Shown one piece after another: positions 45,360 through 52,554 of a stretch of DNA of 64,000 bases; positions within the stretch are counted from its first letter, which is position 1, and every line of letters starts with the position of its first letter. This DNA comes from Pseudobacteroides sp. (GTDB lineage: Bacteria > Bacillota > Clostridia > Acetivibrionales > DSM-2933). Under the pieces are notes generated by a model that was not told the DNA's origin, made no database searches, and worked only from the letters and a program-made list of their open reading frames with translations. The stretch spans positions 62,001-126,000 of the forward strand of contig NZ_DATCTU010000032.1 of the NCBI RefSeq assembly GCF_036567765.1, read 5' to 3'. The translations under genes were made by a program, and so were the position numbers.

Positions 45360-45839
45360 TTAAGCTCTTATTATGTTTAAAAATTCAGGGAAGTTTTTGG
45401 GATCACCAAGTACAACACAGGTATCCCCTTCAGTAAAAATGTAGTCGGAGCTGGGATTTGTAATATATGTATCTTCTTTTAAGATAGCGATTATTGAAAC
45501 TTGGGTTTTTTTTCTTAATCCAAGTCCACCGATCCTCTTTCCTATCACAGGTGAATCGCTTTCAAGCCTGAACCAGTCTATTTTTATTTTCTCCATTGCA
45601 ATTTCGAGACTTTCTAATGATTTAGGCTTAAAAACTTCTCCCGACAAAAAGGCACCGAACCTTCTTGCTTCTTCATCAAGCAAAGAAATACCTGCGAGAG
45701 GTTCGTTATTTTTATCCATAATGTAAAGCTCCCTTTTTCCGTCGTTATGCAGTATTAAGGATACCTTTTCTTTGGAATGAGTGACGCAATTTATTTTCTT
45801 TCCTATGCCTGGGAGGTTTGTTTCGCTGAAAAAGGACAT
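45360..45839 (-). CDS. khtT: Antiporter regulatory subunit with TrkA-C (RCK-C) domain, KhtT-like
   Basis: 159 residues from minus-strand ATG at 45839 (CAGGAGGAATT upstream; the longer frame to 45869 is rejected). N-terminal domain (FFSETNLPGIGKKINCVTH...LLDEEARRFGAFL) is that of KhtT. The C-terminal RCK-C domain (LESDSPVIGKRIGGLGLRKK, SDYIFTEGDTCVVLGDP) has homologs that bind c-di-AMP. 46 bases before the antiporter gene: a two-gene operon. Confidence 0.87.
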   Translation of the reverse strand: MSFFSETNLPGIGKKINCVTHSKEKVSLILHNDGKRELYIMDKNNEPLAGISLLDEEARRFGAFLSGEVFKPKSLESLEIAMEKIKIDWFRLESDSPVIGKRIGGLGLRKKTQVSIIAILKEDTYITNPSSDYIFTEGDTCVVLGDPKNFPEFLNIIRA

Positions 45840-45886
45840 TTTAATTCCTCCTGAAATTGTAATTTCCATTGCTGCGTAATATTTGC

Positions 45887-45915
45887 TTTACAGTTCTTTT
45901 TTATAGGTATAAAAT
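45887..45915 (+). promoter_or_regulatory. Sigma-A-like promoter for the RCK-RCK-UspA operon
   Basis: TTTACA (45887-45892), a 17-nt spacer and TAAAAT (45910-45915). It gives a ~200-nt leader before ATG 46124, containing the structured element at 45964-46050. Confidence 0.55.
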
Positions 45916-45963
45916 AGTATTAATAAATAAAATTTTAAGTTTATCTATATTAAAAGTGTTAAT

Positions 45964-46050
45964 AATCTTACATTTGGCGGAGCAAATAACGAATGGTTCA
46001 ACGGGATTTGCGACAGACAAATGTAATAGATTTATCACTTTTAATCTATT
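45964..46050 (+). ncRNA. Candidate riboswitch/attenuator leader of the RCK-UspA operon
   Basis: Outer stem TTACATTTG (45968-45976) with CAAATGTAA (46018-46026), extensible by AATC/GATT. Inner stem GCAAAT (45982-45987) with ATTTGC (46006-46011). Internal loops GCGGA and GACAGA; 18-nt apical segment containing TTCAACGGG. The 3' strand of the outer stem overlaps a second hairpin AATAGATT (46025-46032)/AATCTATT (46043-46050), followed by ATTATTTTTATT, a terminator-like element. The two folds share bases 46025-46032, so they compete. No known class recognised. Confidence 0.55.
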
Positions 46051-46123
46051 ATTATTTTTATTAATTTTATCAAAAAATATATTCGATTTCAAATTTATTA
46101 ATTGGAAAAGGCAGGTATTGGCA

Positions 46124-46528
46124 ATGAAAATAATTATTGTTGGGTGTGGAAGAGTGGGCAGCAAAATGGCCATTGAATTATTTAATGCCGGAAACGATGT
46201 TTGCCTTATAGACCGTAATCCGCTTGCTTTTGATAAGCTTCTAAACAATTTCGGGGGAAGAATGATTGTAGGAACCGGAACGGACGAGGATGTACTTATA
46301 AATGCAGGGATTGAAGAGGCAGATGCACTGATTTCTGTCGCAAAAGGGGATAATACCAATATAATGGTAGGACAGATTGCAAAGTTTCTGTATAAGGTTC
46401 CTAAGGTAGTTGTAAGGATAGTTGATCCTAAAAGCAAAAAGTTTTATCAGGAGGAAATCGGGCTTACATGCTACTGCCCGACAGAAGTAAGCTGTTCAAG
46501 TTATATAGGACTTTTGGGGGTGAATTGA
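46124..46528 (+). CDS. TrkA-N (RCK-N) domain protein, first of a pair
   Basis: 134 residues from ATG 46124. The frame is open back to 45869, but that extension covers the leader RNA and is hydrophobic nonsense. A single Rossmann RCK-N domain: IIVGCGRVGSKMAIELFNAG, VCLIDRNPLAFDKL, GTGTDEDVLINAGIEEADAL. It binds NAD(H)/nucleotides in relatives. Lacks the RCK-C half, unlike the next gene; the two probably assemble together. No K+ channel gene is adjacent. Confidence 0.85.
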   Translation: MKIIIVGCGRVGSKMAIELFNAGNDVCLIDRNPLAFDKLLNNFGGRMIVGTGTDEDVLINAGIEEADALISVAKGDNTNIMVGQIAKFLYKVPKVVVRIVDPKSKKFYQEEIGLTCYCPTEVSCSSYIGLLGVN

Positions 46529-46529
46529 T

Positions 46530-47198
46530 ATGTATGTTGTAATAGTTGGAGGTGGGCAGGTAGGGTTCTACCTTGCAAAGACCCTAATTGAAAAAAAATA
46601 CGAAGTTACTCTTGTAGACTGGGATTTTAATAAAGCTGAAAGACTTAAATATGAACTTGGAGAATGCGTTATGTATGCATCCGGTTCTTCCATTGAAGGA
46701 TTGGAAAAAGCAGGCTGTGCCCGTGCAGATGTTATTGTTGCTGCGACAAGCGATGATGAAGATAATCTTGTTATTTGCCAGTTAGGTAAAAAATATTTTA
46801 ATATTCCTAAAGCAGTTGCAAGGATATCAAATCCCAAAAGTGAAAGGATATTTAAAGAGTTGGGTGTCAGCACAACAATAAGCGGTACATCCTATATTGC
46901 GGAAGCCATTGAAAGATATGTGGCGAAGCAGCAGTTAACCACGCTTCTCACGTTTAACCATAACGAGATGGTTCTTTTGGAAGCAGAGCTTGAAGAGGAC
47001 TCTCCGGCGGTGGGCAAGTGCCTTGGTGAAATTTCACTTCCCTATGAGTGCGTAATAGCATTAGTACTAAGAGGAAGGGATGTGCTTTTTGCAAAAGCAG
47101 AAACGGTGTTAAACCCTAAAGATATGGTGATAGCAATTTCTACTCAAAAAGAACAGGAGAATTTAAGGAAAATATTGTTGGGCGATTCGGAGGTGTAG
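46530..47198 (+). CDS. TrkA/KtrA-like RCK protein (N and C domains)
   Basis: 222 residues, 1 base after the previous gene. RCK-N with VIVGGGQVGFYLAKTLIEKK, VDWDFNKAERL and ASGSSIEGLEKAGCARADVI. RCK-C from ~135 (LEEDSPAVGKCLGEISLPYE, VLNPKDMVIAIST). Gating ring subunit of Trk/Ktr-type K+ uptake systems or of APC-type permeases. The membrane partner is not in this window. Probably regulated by the leader at 45964. Confidence 0.88.
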   Translation: MYVVIVGGGQVGFYLAKTLIEKKYEVTLVDWDFNKAERLKYELGECVMYASGSSIEGLEKAGCARADVIVAATSDDEDNLVICQLGKKYFNIPKAVARISNPKSERIFKELGVSTTISGTSYIAEAIERYVAKQQLTTLLTFNHNEMVLLEAELEEDSPAVGKCLGEISLPYECVIALVLRGRDVLFAKAETVLNPKDMVIAISTQKEQENLRKILLGDSEV

Positions 47199-47207
47199 GT
47201 ATATACA

Positions 47208-47627
47208 ATGACGTATAAAAAAATACTTATACCGATAGATGGTAAAAAGCCGAGCGAGGAAATTGTTGACTTTATATGCTCTACTCAAGGGGTAACGGGT
47301 TTGGAGATTACTGTTATATATGTTATAGAGGTGCCGAGAAGTTTGCCTCTGCATGCTGAAATGCCGGAAAAAGTCGAATATGCCAGGCTTGCCATAGATG
47401 TTGCAAACAAGATCGCAGAAAAATACGGTGCTGCTATCAGCACTTCAATTATATATTCCCGTGCTGCTGAGGATTCTATTTTGATGACTGCTGAGGATTT
47501 AAAAGTCGATGTTATAGCAATAGCTCAAGATAATCAGAAGCTCCGTATTTTTTCAAATATGGCCTCTAGTGTATACCAACGTGCAAAATGCAGTGTTTGG
47601 CTTTTTAATTCCAAAACTATTGTATAA
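47208..47627 (+). CDS. Universal stress protein (UspA) family
   Basis: 139 residues. UspA fold: YKKILIPIDGKKPSEEIVDF, ITVIYVIEVPRSLPLHAEM, EDLKVDVIAIAQDN. The ATP-binding GxxGxxxxG-type loop is not conserved (FSNMASSVYQRAKCSVWLF), suggesting a non-ATP-binding subtype. Adjacent to the RCK pair, as in clusters where UspA proteins accompany a transporter and its RCK subunits. No permease follows; the next DNA is a cellulase pseudogene. Confidence 0.82.
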   Translation: MTYKKILIPIDGKKPSEEIVDFICSTQGVTGLEITVIYVIEVPRSLPLHAEMPEKVEYARLAIDVANKIAEKYGAAISTSIIYSRAAEDSILMTAEDLKVDVIAIAQDNQKLRIFSNMASSVYQRAKCSVWLFNSKTIV

Positions 47628-47671
47628 TGAATTTTTATATAAAGCTATAAAATAGCTAGGTTAAAAGTATA

Positions 47672-49042
47672 AGACCTGCGGGACATACTGATGATACTGC
47701 TATGCTTGTTGCAGGAAGAAACTATAATGGACCTTCGGCAATCACTGCTTCAGGCGGTTGGTATGACGCAGGAGATCACGGAAAGTATGTTGTTCACGGT
47801 GGCCTGGCACTTTGGATTCTCCAAAACCAATATGAGCATTCCCTTAAATCAGGGCGTGATGCACAGTTTACTGATGGTAAATTAAATATTCCTGAAAGTG
47901 AAAACAGCATAAGCGATTTGATGGATGAAACTAAGGAAAAGCGAATATATTACCCTCCATCAACAGCTGCAACACTAAACCTTGCAGCGTGTGCAGCACA
48001 GGCTTCACGCATCTGGAAGGATATAGATTCACGCTTTTCATCTACATGCCTGGCTTCAGCAGAAACAGCTTATGCTGCAGCCAAGAAAAATCCTGCAGTG
48101 TTTGCCCCATATGGTCAGGAGCAGGGAAGTAAAACATATGGCGACAATTATGTAGAAGATGATTTCTATTGGGCAGCATGTGAGATGTATGTGACAACTG
48201 GGAAAAAGGAATACCTTAAAGATTTAAAGGGCTACAAAGGAAGCTTGCAAATGCCTGTTATATTGACAGGTGAATTAAGCGGAATAGCCGGGTCCTTTGA
48301 TTGGTGTGCTACGGGTGGATTGGGTACTCTTACCCTTGCCTTACATAAATCCGCAGAATTCCCGGAAATTGTAGAAAGTATCAAAAAGGCAGCTGATACA
48401 TTCCTGGCTGTACAAGCTAATGAAGGTTATGGTATTCCACTAGCTGAATCTACAAATACAAGTGAATTTGATGGTTATATCGAGACTGCAACAAGATATC
48501 CCTGGGGTTCAAACGGGCTTGTAATGAATGAAACCATTGTTATGGCATATGCATACGATCTGCTTAAAGATTCAAAATACATTTGTTTCTCCTGCCCGCA
48601 GAAGAATTCCAACTATCCATCAGTTCCACCGGGATTTTTGGTATCATGACCCAACTCTGGAAGACGTGATATGGATGGTTTAGGCGGATGTAGTCCAAAT
48701 AAGGTTATCCCATCCTAGGCGTGTTACACTGATCATGTGGATTCATGGGACACCAATGAACCGGTTATAAGCTATAACGCACCGCTTGCATAGGTTACAT
48801 ATTATCTCGATGAATTTGGAAGCGTACTTCCTGTTCAGCCAACCAGTACACCAACCAGTAAGCCTGTACAAGTTCTTGAAGACATCAATCAGGATGGGTG
48901 CTATCAATATGGCAGATGTTATGTTAATTATAAAAGCAATAAATCAAGAAAAATATGATCCAAGGTGTGATCTCACCAATGACGGAGCCATAAATATGGC
49001 GGATATTATGAAGCTTGCATTAAAATTTGGCTACACATATTA
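47672..49042 (+). pseudogene. Decayed GH9 endoglucanase with C-terminal type I dockerin
   Basis: Reads as GH9 from RPAGHTDDTAMLVAGRNYNG, with the catalytic-base motif GGWYDAGDHGKYVV, YPPSTAATLNLAA and, past the breaks, DTNEPVISYNAPLA (catalytic Glu region), then a Pro/Thr linker and a dockerin (DINQDG...AINMADVMLIIKAIN and DLTNDGAINMADIMKLAL). Damage: no start or signal peptide; an internal deletion after SDLMDETK (the family's WxMEFLLKMQ...MVHHK segment is missing); a second after LLKDSKY; in-frame stops at 48647 (TGA), 48716 (TAG) and 48791 (TAG); and a one-base frameshift in the G run at 48896-48898, inside the first dockerin repeat. A former cellulosomal enzyme, now dead. Confidence 0.9.
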
Positions 49043-49089
49043 AATCAGGTGAGTATTCTTAATTGACATACAGATATTACCGGTTTAGC

Positions 49090-49155
49090 AATCGCTTTAT
49101 ATTCCGAAATATAGTATGATATGATTAATCTATATTTCAGGTATAAAGCGATTTT
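49090..49155. terminator. Long imperfect palindrome after the GH9 pseudogene
   Basis: AATCGCTTTATA...GAAATATA (49090-49113) pairs with TATATTTC...TATAAAGCGATT (49131-49153) with a few central mismatches and a 17-nt loop; TT-G-TT follows. Probably the original terminator of the cellulase gene, able to act in both directions. Confidence 0.65.
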
Positions 49156-49241
49156 GTTCATGTCCTGGTGCTAAAAAGTGAGATTTATATGTTGTATCAA
49201 TGGGTATATTAAAAACAAATAAATTATTGGAGGGAGCACAA

Positions 49242-50153
49242 ATGCCAAAAAATAAAGGATACCGCATAATTGGTTTGACTTTACTGATATTCGTAATATT
49301 TATTTCTAACTGTATTATATTGATTGCCTCTGCAAAGCCTGAAAACATAGTGAATTATAAAACAAAAAAGGCAGATTCATTCTACTCGCTGAGTTTAAGA
49401 TTTAATACCACTATGAAAGATATATCCAATATTAACCCGGAAATTGATCCGAACAAATTAAGTATCGGAAAGAATATTAAAATACCTGTAGGTGCCGATA
49501 TTATAGTACATCATATTAAAAAAGGGGAGACACTTTGGAAAATTGCAGCAAAGTATAATAGTACGGTTAAATCAATTGTACAGCGTAATAACATTTCAGA
49601 TCCTAATATTATTTTTACAGGTGACGTTCTGGCAATACAGAAATCAAAATATGATGAGAATATAGAGTTGTTACAAAAGGAAATTATAAACCTTTTAAAG
49701 GATAAGGATTTTAAAGGTCTGGCAAAATACGCCCACCCAGTGAAGGGCATCAGATTTTCACCTTACTCATATGTAAATGTAAAACAGGATAAGGTATTTA
49801 CAGCTTCACAGATATCAAACTTTGCTTCAGATAAAAACAAGTACCATTGGGGATACTTCGATGGGTCTGGAGATAAAATAGAGTTAACTCCCACAGAGTA
49901 CTTTAAAAAGTTTGTATATGACAAGGATTTTGCCAAGCTGGGTAGTGTAAACTACAATAAAAATATGAAAGGCGTTGGCAACACAATTGAGAACCAGTTT
50001 GAAGTATATCCTGGAAGCACTATTGTAGAGTATTATTATAATGGAAGCGGCCAATATCCTGGGTTCGATTGGGTAAGCCTCAGAATGGTTTTTGAGAAGA
50101 ACGGCGGTAAATGGTATCTGACAGGGATTATTCATAACCAATGGACAATATAA
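49242..50153 (+). CDS. Exported protein with two LysM domains and unknown C-terminal domain
   Basis: 303 residues from ATG 49242 (GGAGGG at 49229-49234). An N-terminal hydrophobic segment (~10-29) acts as signal anchor or signal peptide. LysM 1 ~36-80 (SFYSLSLRFNTTMKDISNIN) and LysM 2 ~86-131 (KKGETLWKIAAKYNSTVKSI, NNISDPNIIFTGDVLAI). The C-terminal ~160 residues (LAKYAHPVKGIRFSPYSYVN...WYLTGIIHNQWTI) form a domain I do not recognise by name; similar segments occur in exported Firmicutes proteins. Probably binds peptidoglycan. Confidence 0.82.
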   Translation: MPKNKGYRIIGLTLLIFVIFISNCIILIASAKPENIVNYKTKKADSFYSLSLRFNTTMKDISNINPEIDPNKLSIGKNIKIPVGADIIVHHIKKGETLWKIAAKYNSTVKSIVQRNNISDPNIIFTGDVLAIQKSKYDENIELLQKEIINLLKDKDFKGLAKYAHPVKGIRFSPYSYVNVKQDKVFTASQISNFASDKNKYHWGYFDGSGDKIELTPTEYFKKFVYDKDFAKLGSVNYNKNMKGVGNTIENQFEVYPGSTIVEYYYNGSGQYPGFDWVSLRMVFEKNGGKWYLTGIIHNQWTI

Positions 50154-50162
50154 AAAATAGTA

Positions 50163-50190
50163 AACTCACTGGACACCCGGTGAGTTTTTT
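50163..50190 (+). terminator. Intrinsic terminator after the LysM gene
   Basis: AACTCACTGG (50163-50172) pairs with CCGGTGAGTT (50177-50186), one G-U pair, ACAC loop, followed by TTTT. Confidence 0.9.
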
Positions 50191-50240
50191 ATTGTGGTGT
50201 GAAATTATGGTGTATTCACACCATGATTTCACACCACAAT
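50191..50240. repeat. 50-bp near-perfect palindrome
   Basis: Arms of 23 bp (50191-50213 and 50218-50240) with a single T/C-type mismatch that is G-U pairable, and a 4-base ATTC centre. It begins directly after the T tract of the LysM terminator and does not itself end in a T tract. Each arm contains GTGGTGTGAAAT. No ORF crosses it. Confidence 0.9.
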
Positions 50241-50350
50241 AGTCAAGGTTATTTTGCCGCAATTATGCCACGTTTTAACTGATATTTTGAGGGTAAGTAT
50301 ATTGTAAAATAAAAAAGGACGTGAACATACAAGGTAAAAGGATGTATAAA

Positions 50351-51322
50351 ATGGAACATAATTGTATTACAAGAAGTTTTTATTCATTGGGTACTATGAA
50401 TTATATTAAGATTTGCAATTGTGATGATGAAGCGATAATGGGACAAGCAATAACGAGAGTTTTAGCAATTGATGATCTAATGTCTGCATATAAAGGTGGA
50501 AGCGATGTCTCACGGATAAACAGTAATTCAGGCAAGGGGTTTATAAATATTCATCCAGATACCATGAAAGTTTTAAGCCGATCTTTAGATTTTTCAAGAA
50601 TATCTTATGGTGCTTTTGATATTACTATCCGCCCTCTGGTCGAGCTTTGGGGTATAGGTAAAAAAAGCGGCTTTATTCCCTCAGATGAAGAGATCAACAA
50701 AATCAGGATGCTTGTTAACTACAAAAATGTTTTATTGGATCAAAACAATTGCCGTGTTTCTCTTGAACTTCCAGGCCAGGCTATTGATCTTGGAGGGATT
50801 GCTAAAGGGTTTGCAGCTGACGAAGTCAAACGAATTCTTTTAGAAAACCACATTAAAAGTGCTCTAATAAACCTTGGAGGCAATATTATCACAATAGGTA
50901 ATCGCCCGGATGGTATTCCTTGGCAGATTGGAATACAAAATCCAGTGAAAGCAACAGGTACGCATATTGGTATCCTTAATAGCTCATGCAAAACTATTGT
51001 TACTTCAGGAAGCAATGAAAGATTTTTTGTTAAAGATGGTGTCAGGTATCATCATATACTTGATCCCCATACCGGGAAACCTGCAAACACTAAGTTCTTA
51101 AGTGTTACAGCTGTCTCTGGCTGTTCTATGGATGCCGATGCCCTTACAACTGCAGTTTTTATTTTGGGCAAAGATTTTGCATATGAGAATGAAGGGGGAT
51201 ATACAGGTAAGAGGTGGTTGAACTTGGCAAAGAAACTAGATGCAGAGGTAATTATTATAAGTTCTGATGCGGAGATAATTATTACCGATGGATTAAAAGA
51301 TAATTTTAAGGTCAGGAGTTGA
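50351..51322 (+). CDS. apbE: FAD:protein FMN transferase ApbE
   Basis: 323 residues from ATG 50351 (AAAAGGA at 50336). Upstream GTG 50321 and ATG 50342 have poor spacing. ApbE attaches FMN from FAD to a Thr of target proteins. Motifs: SFYSLGTMNYIKI, DDLMSAYKGGSDVSRIN, ELPGQAIDLGGIAKGFAADE, LINLGGNIITIG, HHILDPHTGKPA and SMDADALTTAVFILG. No lipoprotein signal, so probably cytoplasmic or non-cleaved. The next gene, 4 bases on, encodes a likely substrate. Confidence 0.94.
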   Translation: MEHNCITRSFYSLGTMNYIKICNCDDEAIMGQAITRVLAIDDLMSAYKGGSDVSRINSNSGKGFINIHPDTMKVLSRSLDFSRISYGAFDITIRPLVELWGIGKKSGFIPSDEEINKIRMLVNYKNVLLDQNNCRVSLELPGQAIDLGGIAKGFAADEVKRILLENHIKSALINLGGNIITIGNRPDGIPWQIGIQNPVKATGTHIGILNSSCKTIVTSGSNERFFVKDGVRYHHILDPHTGKPANTKFLSVTAVSGCSMDADALTTAVFILGKDFAYENEGGYTGKRWLNLAKKLDAEVIIISSDAEIIITDGLKDNFKVRS

Positions 51323-51326
51323 GGCT

Positions 51327-52532
51327 ATGAAAAAAAATAAGTTGTCTTCACCAATACAACTAATAAGATTAATAGTGCAAATTGTGTTTTTTATATTGTT
51401 GCCAGGCTTATACATAAATGCATTTGCTGGTATTAGGGAAATTTATTCCGGGGTTATTCATCAAAACTTCAGTTTGCGTGATTACCTTCCACAGCTGATA
51501 GGAGTTATTGCAGTAGTTCCTGCAACAATATTTTTAGGAAGGTTTTTCTGTGGCTGGATGTGTGCTTTTGGAACATTAGGTGACATCCTTTATCATATTT
51601 CAAGAAGAGTTTTCAAAATTTCATTCCGAGTAAATGAAAAAGCTGATAGAGTGTTAAAGTATATAAAGTTTATAGTTTTGGGGTTTCTTGTGGTTGTCGT
51701 GTGGAGTTTGGGGATAGCAGGCTTTGCTTCTGTAAGCCCATGGAATGCCTTTGGTATACTTGTGACTTTTGGTAAGCTTCCTGACTTTTCATATGCCTTT
51801 ACAGAATTTACCGTAGGAGTGCTGATCTTACTGGGAATTGTTGTTGCATCCTTTTTCATTGAGAGATTTTTTTGCCGCTACCTTTGTCCGTTAGGTGCTG
51901 TTTTTACTATAATTTCAAGATTAAGGCTAACTAAAATAAACAAGCCACGACAAAAATGCGGCTCATGCAAAGTATGCACCAATAACTGCAGCATGGGAAT
52001 ACCCTTGTACAAATACGATAAAATTGATTCAGGTGAGTGTATTTATTGCTTTAAATGTGTTTCTTCTTGCCCGCGTAACAATGCAGGTGTGGGCGTTGCA
52101 AATAAAGAAATCCAAAACAGTGTAGCTGCTGCAATCACTGTGGCGTTTATATCGGGATCATATTTCACGGGAACCGTGGTAGCAAAAACAGTGGGTACAA
52201 GTAATGAGAGCAATATAACAGTATCTTCAGATGTATCAACCAAGCCAGCTAGCAGCATTTATAAGGATGGCACTTATGAAGGTTCAGGTATAGGCTTTAG
52301 AGGAGCTACTACAACTGTTTCGGTAACCCTGAAAAATGATAAAATTACCGATATCAATGTTGTATCTCATGGAGACGATGCTCCGTGGTTCAATCCCGCA
52401 TACAACTCTGTGTCCAGCCAGATCCTAAGTACTCAGTCAACTGATGTTGATGCTGTTTCGGGAGCTACCTACAGCAGTTTAGGTATAATGGATGCAGTTT
52501 CTGATGCATTGGAAAAGGCAAAAAGGGAGTAA
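51327..52532 (+). CDS. NosR/NapH-like membrane ferredoxin with C-terminal FMN-binding domain
   Basis: 401 residues. Membrane helices near 12-34, 55-75, 110-132 and 155-180 carry CGWMCAFG and CRYLCPLG motifs. Two [4Fe-4S] sites follow (CGSCKVCTNNCSMG; CIYCFKCVSSCP, ~211-255), then another helix (~263-285) and an FMN_bind domain (~305-398). DAVSGATYSS matches the ApbE flavinylation motif, with Thr381 as the FMN acceptor. With apbE it looks like a transmembrane electron-transfer module moving electrons from cytoplasmic ferredoxin to an extracytoplasmic flavin. The terminal acceptor is unknown. Confidence 0.87.
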   Translation: MKKNKLSSPIQLIRLIVQIVFFILLPGLYINAFAGIREIYSGVIHQNFSLRDYLPQLIGVIAVVPATIFLGRFFCGWMCAFGTLGDILYHISRRVFKISFRVNEKADRVLKYIKFIVLGFLVVVVWSLGIAGFASVSPWNAFGILVTFGKLPDFSYAFTEFTVGVLILLGIVVASFFIERFFCRYLCPLGAVFTIISRLRLTKINKPRQKCGSCKVCTNNCSMGIPLYKYDKIDSGECIYCFKCVSSCPRNNAGVGVANKEIQNSVAAAITVAFISGSYFTGTVVAKTVGTSNESNITVSSDVSTKPASSIYKDGTYEGSGIGFRGATTTVSVTLKNDKITDINVVSHGDDAPWFNPAYNSVSSQILSTQSTDVDAVSGATYSSLGIMDAVSDALEKAKRE

Positions 52533-52554
52533 CTTTGCTGCCTGCATGATAAGG

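Noticed and set aside
45869..46123. N-terminal extension of the first RCK gene
   Set aside because: The extension covers a structured leader and terminator-like hairpin, has no conserved motif, and the RCK-N domain starts exactly at ATG 46124.
48786..49042. Separate small dockerin gene
   Set aside because: It is the frameshifted tail of the GH9 pseudogene: the upstream linker and first dockerin residues read in the GH9 frame.
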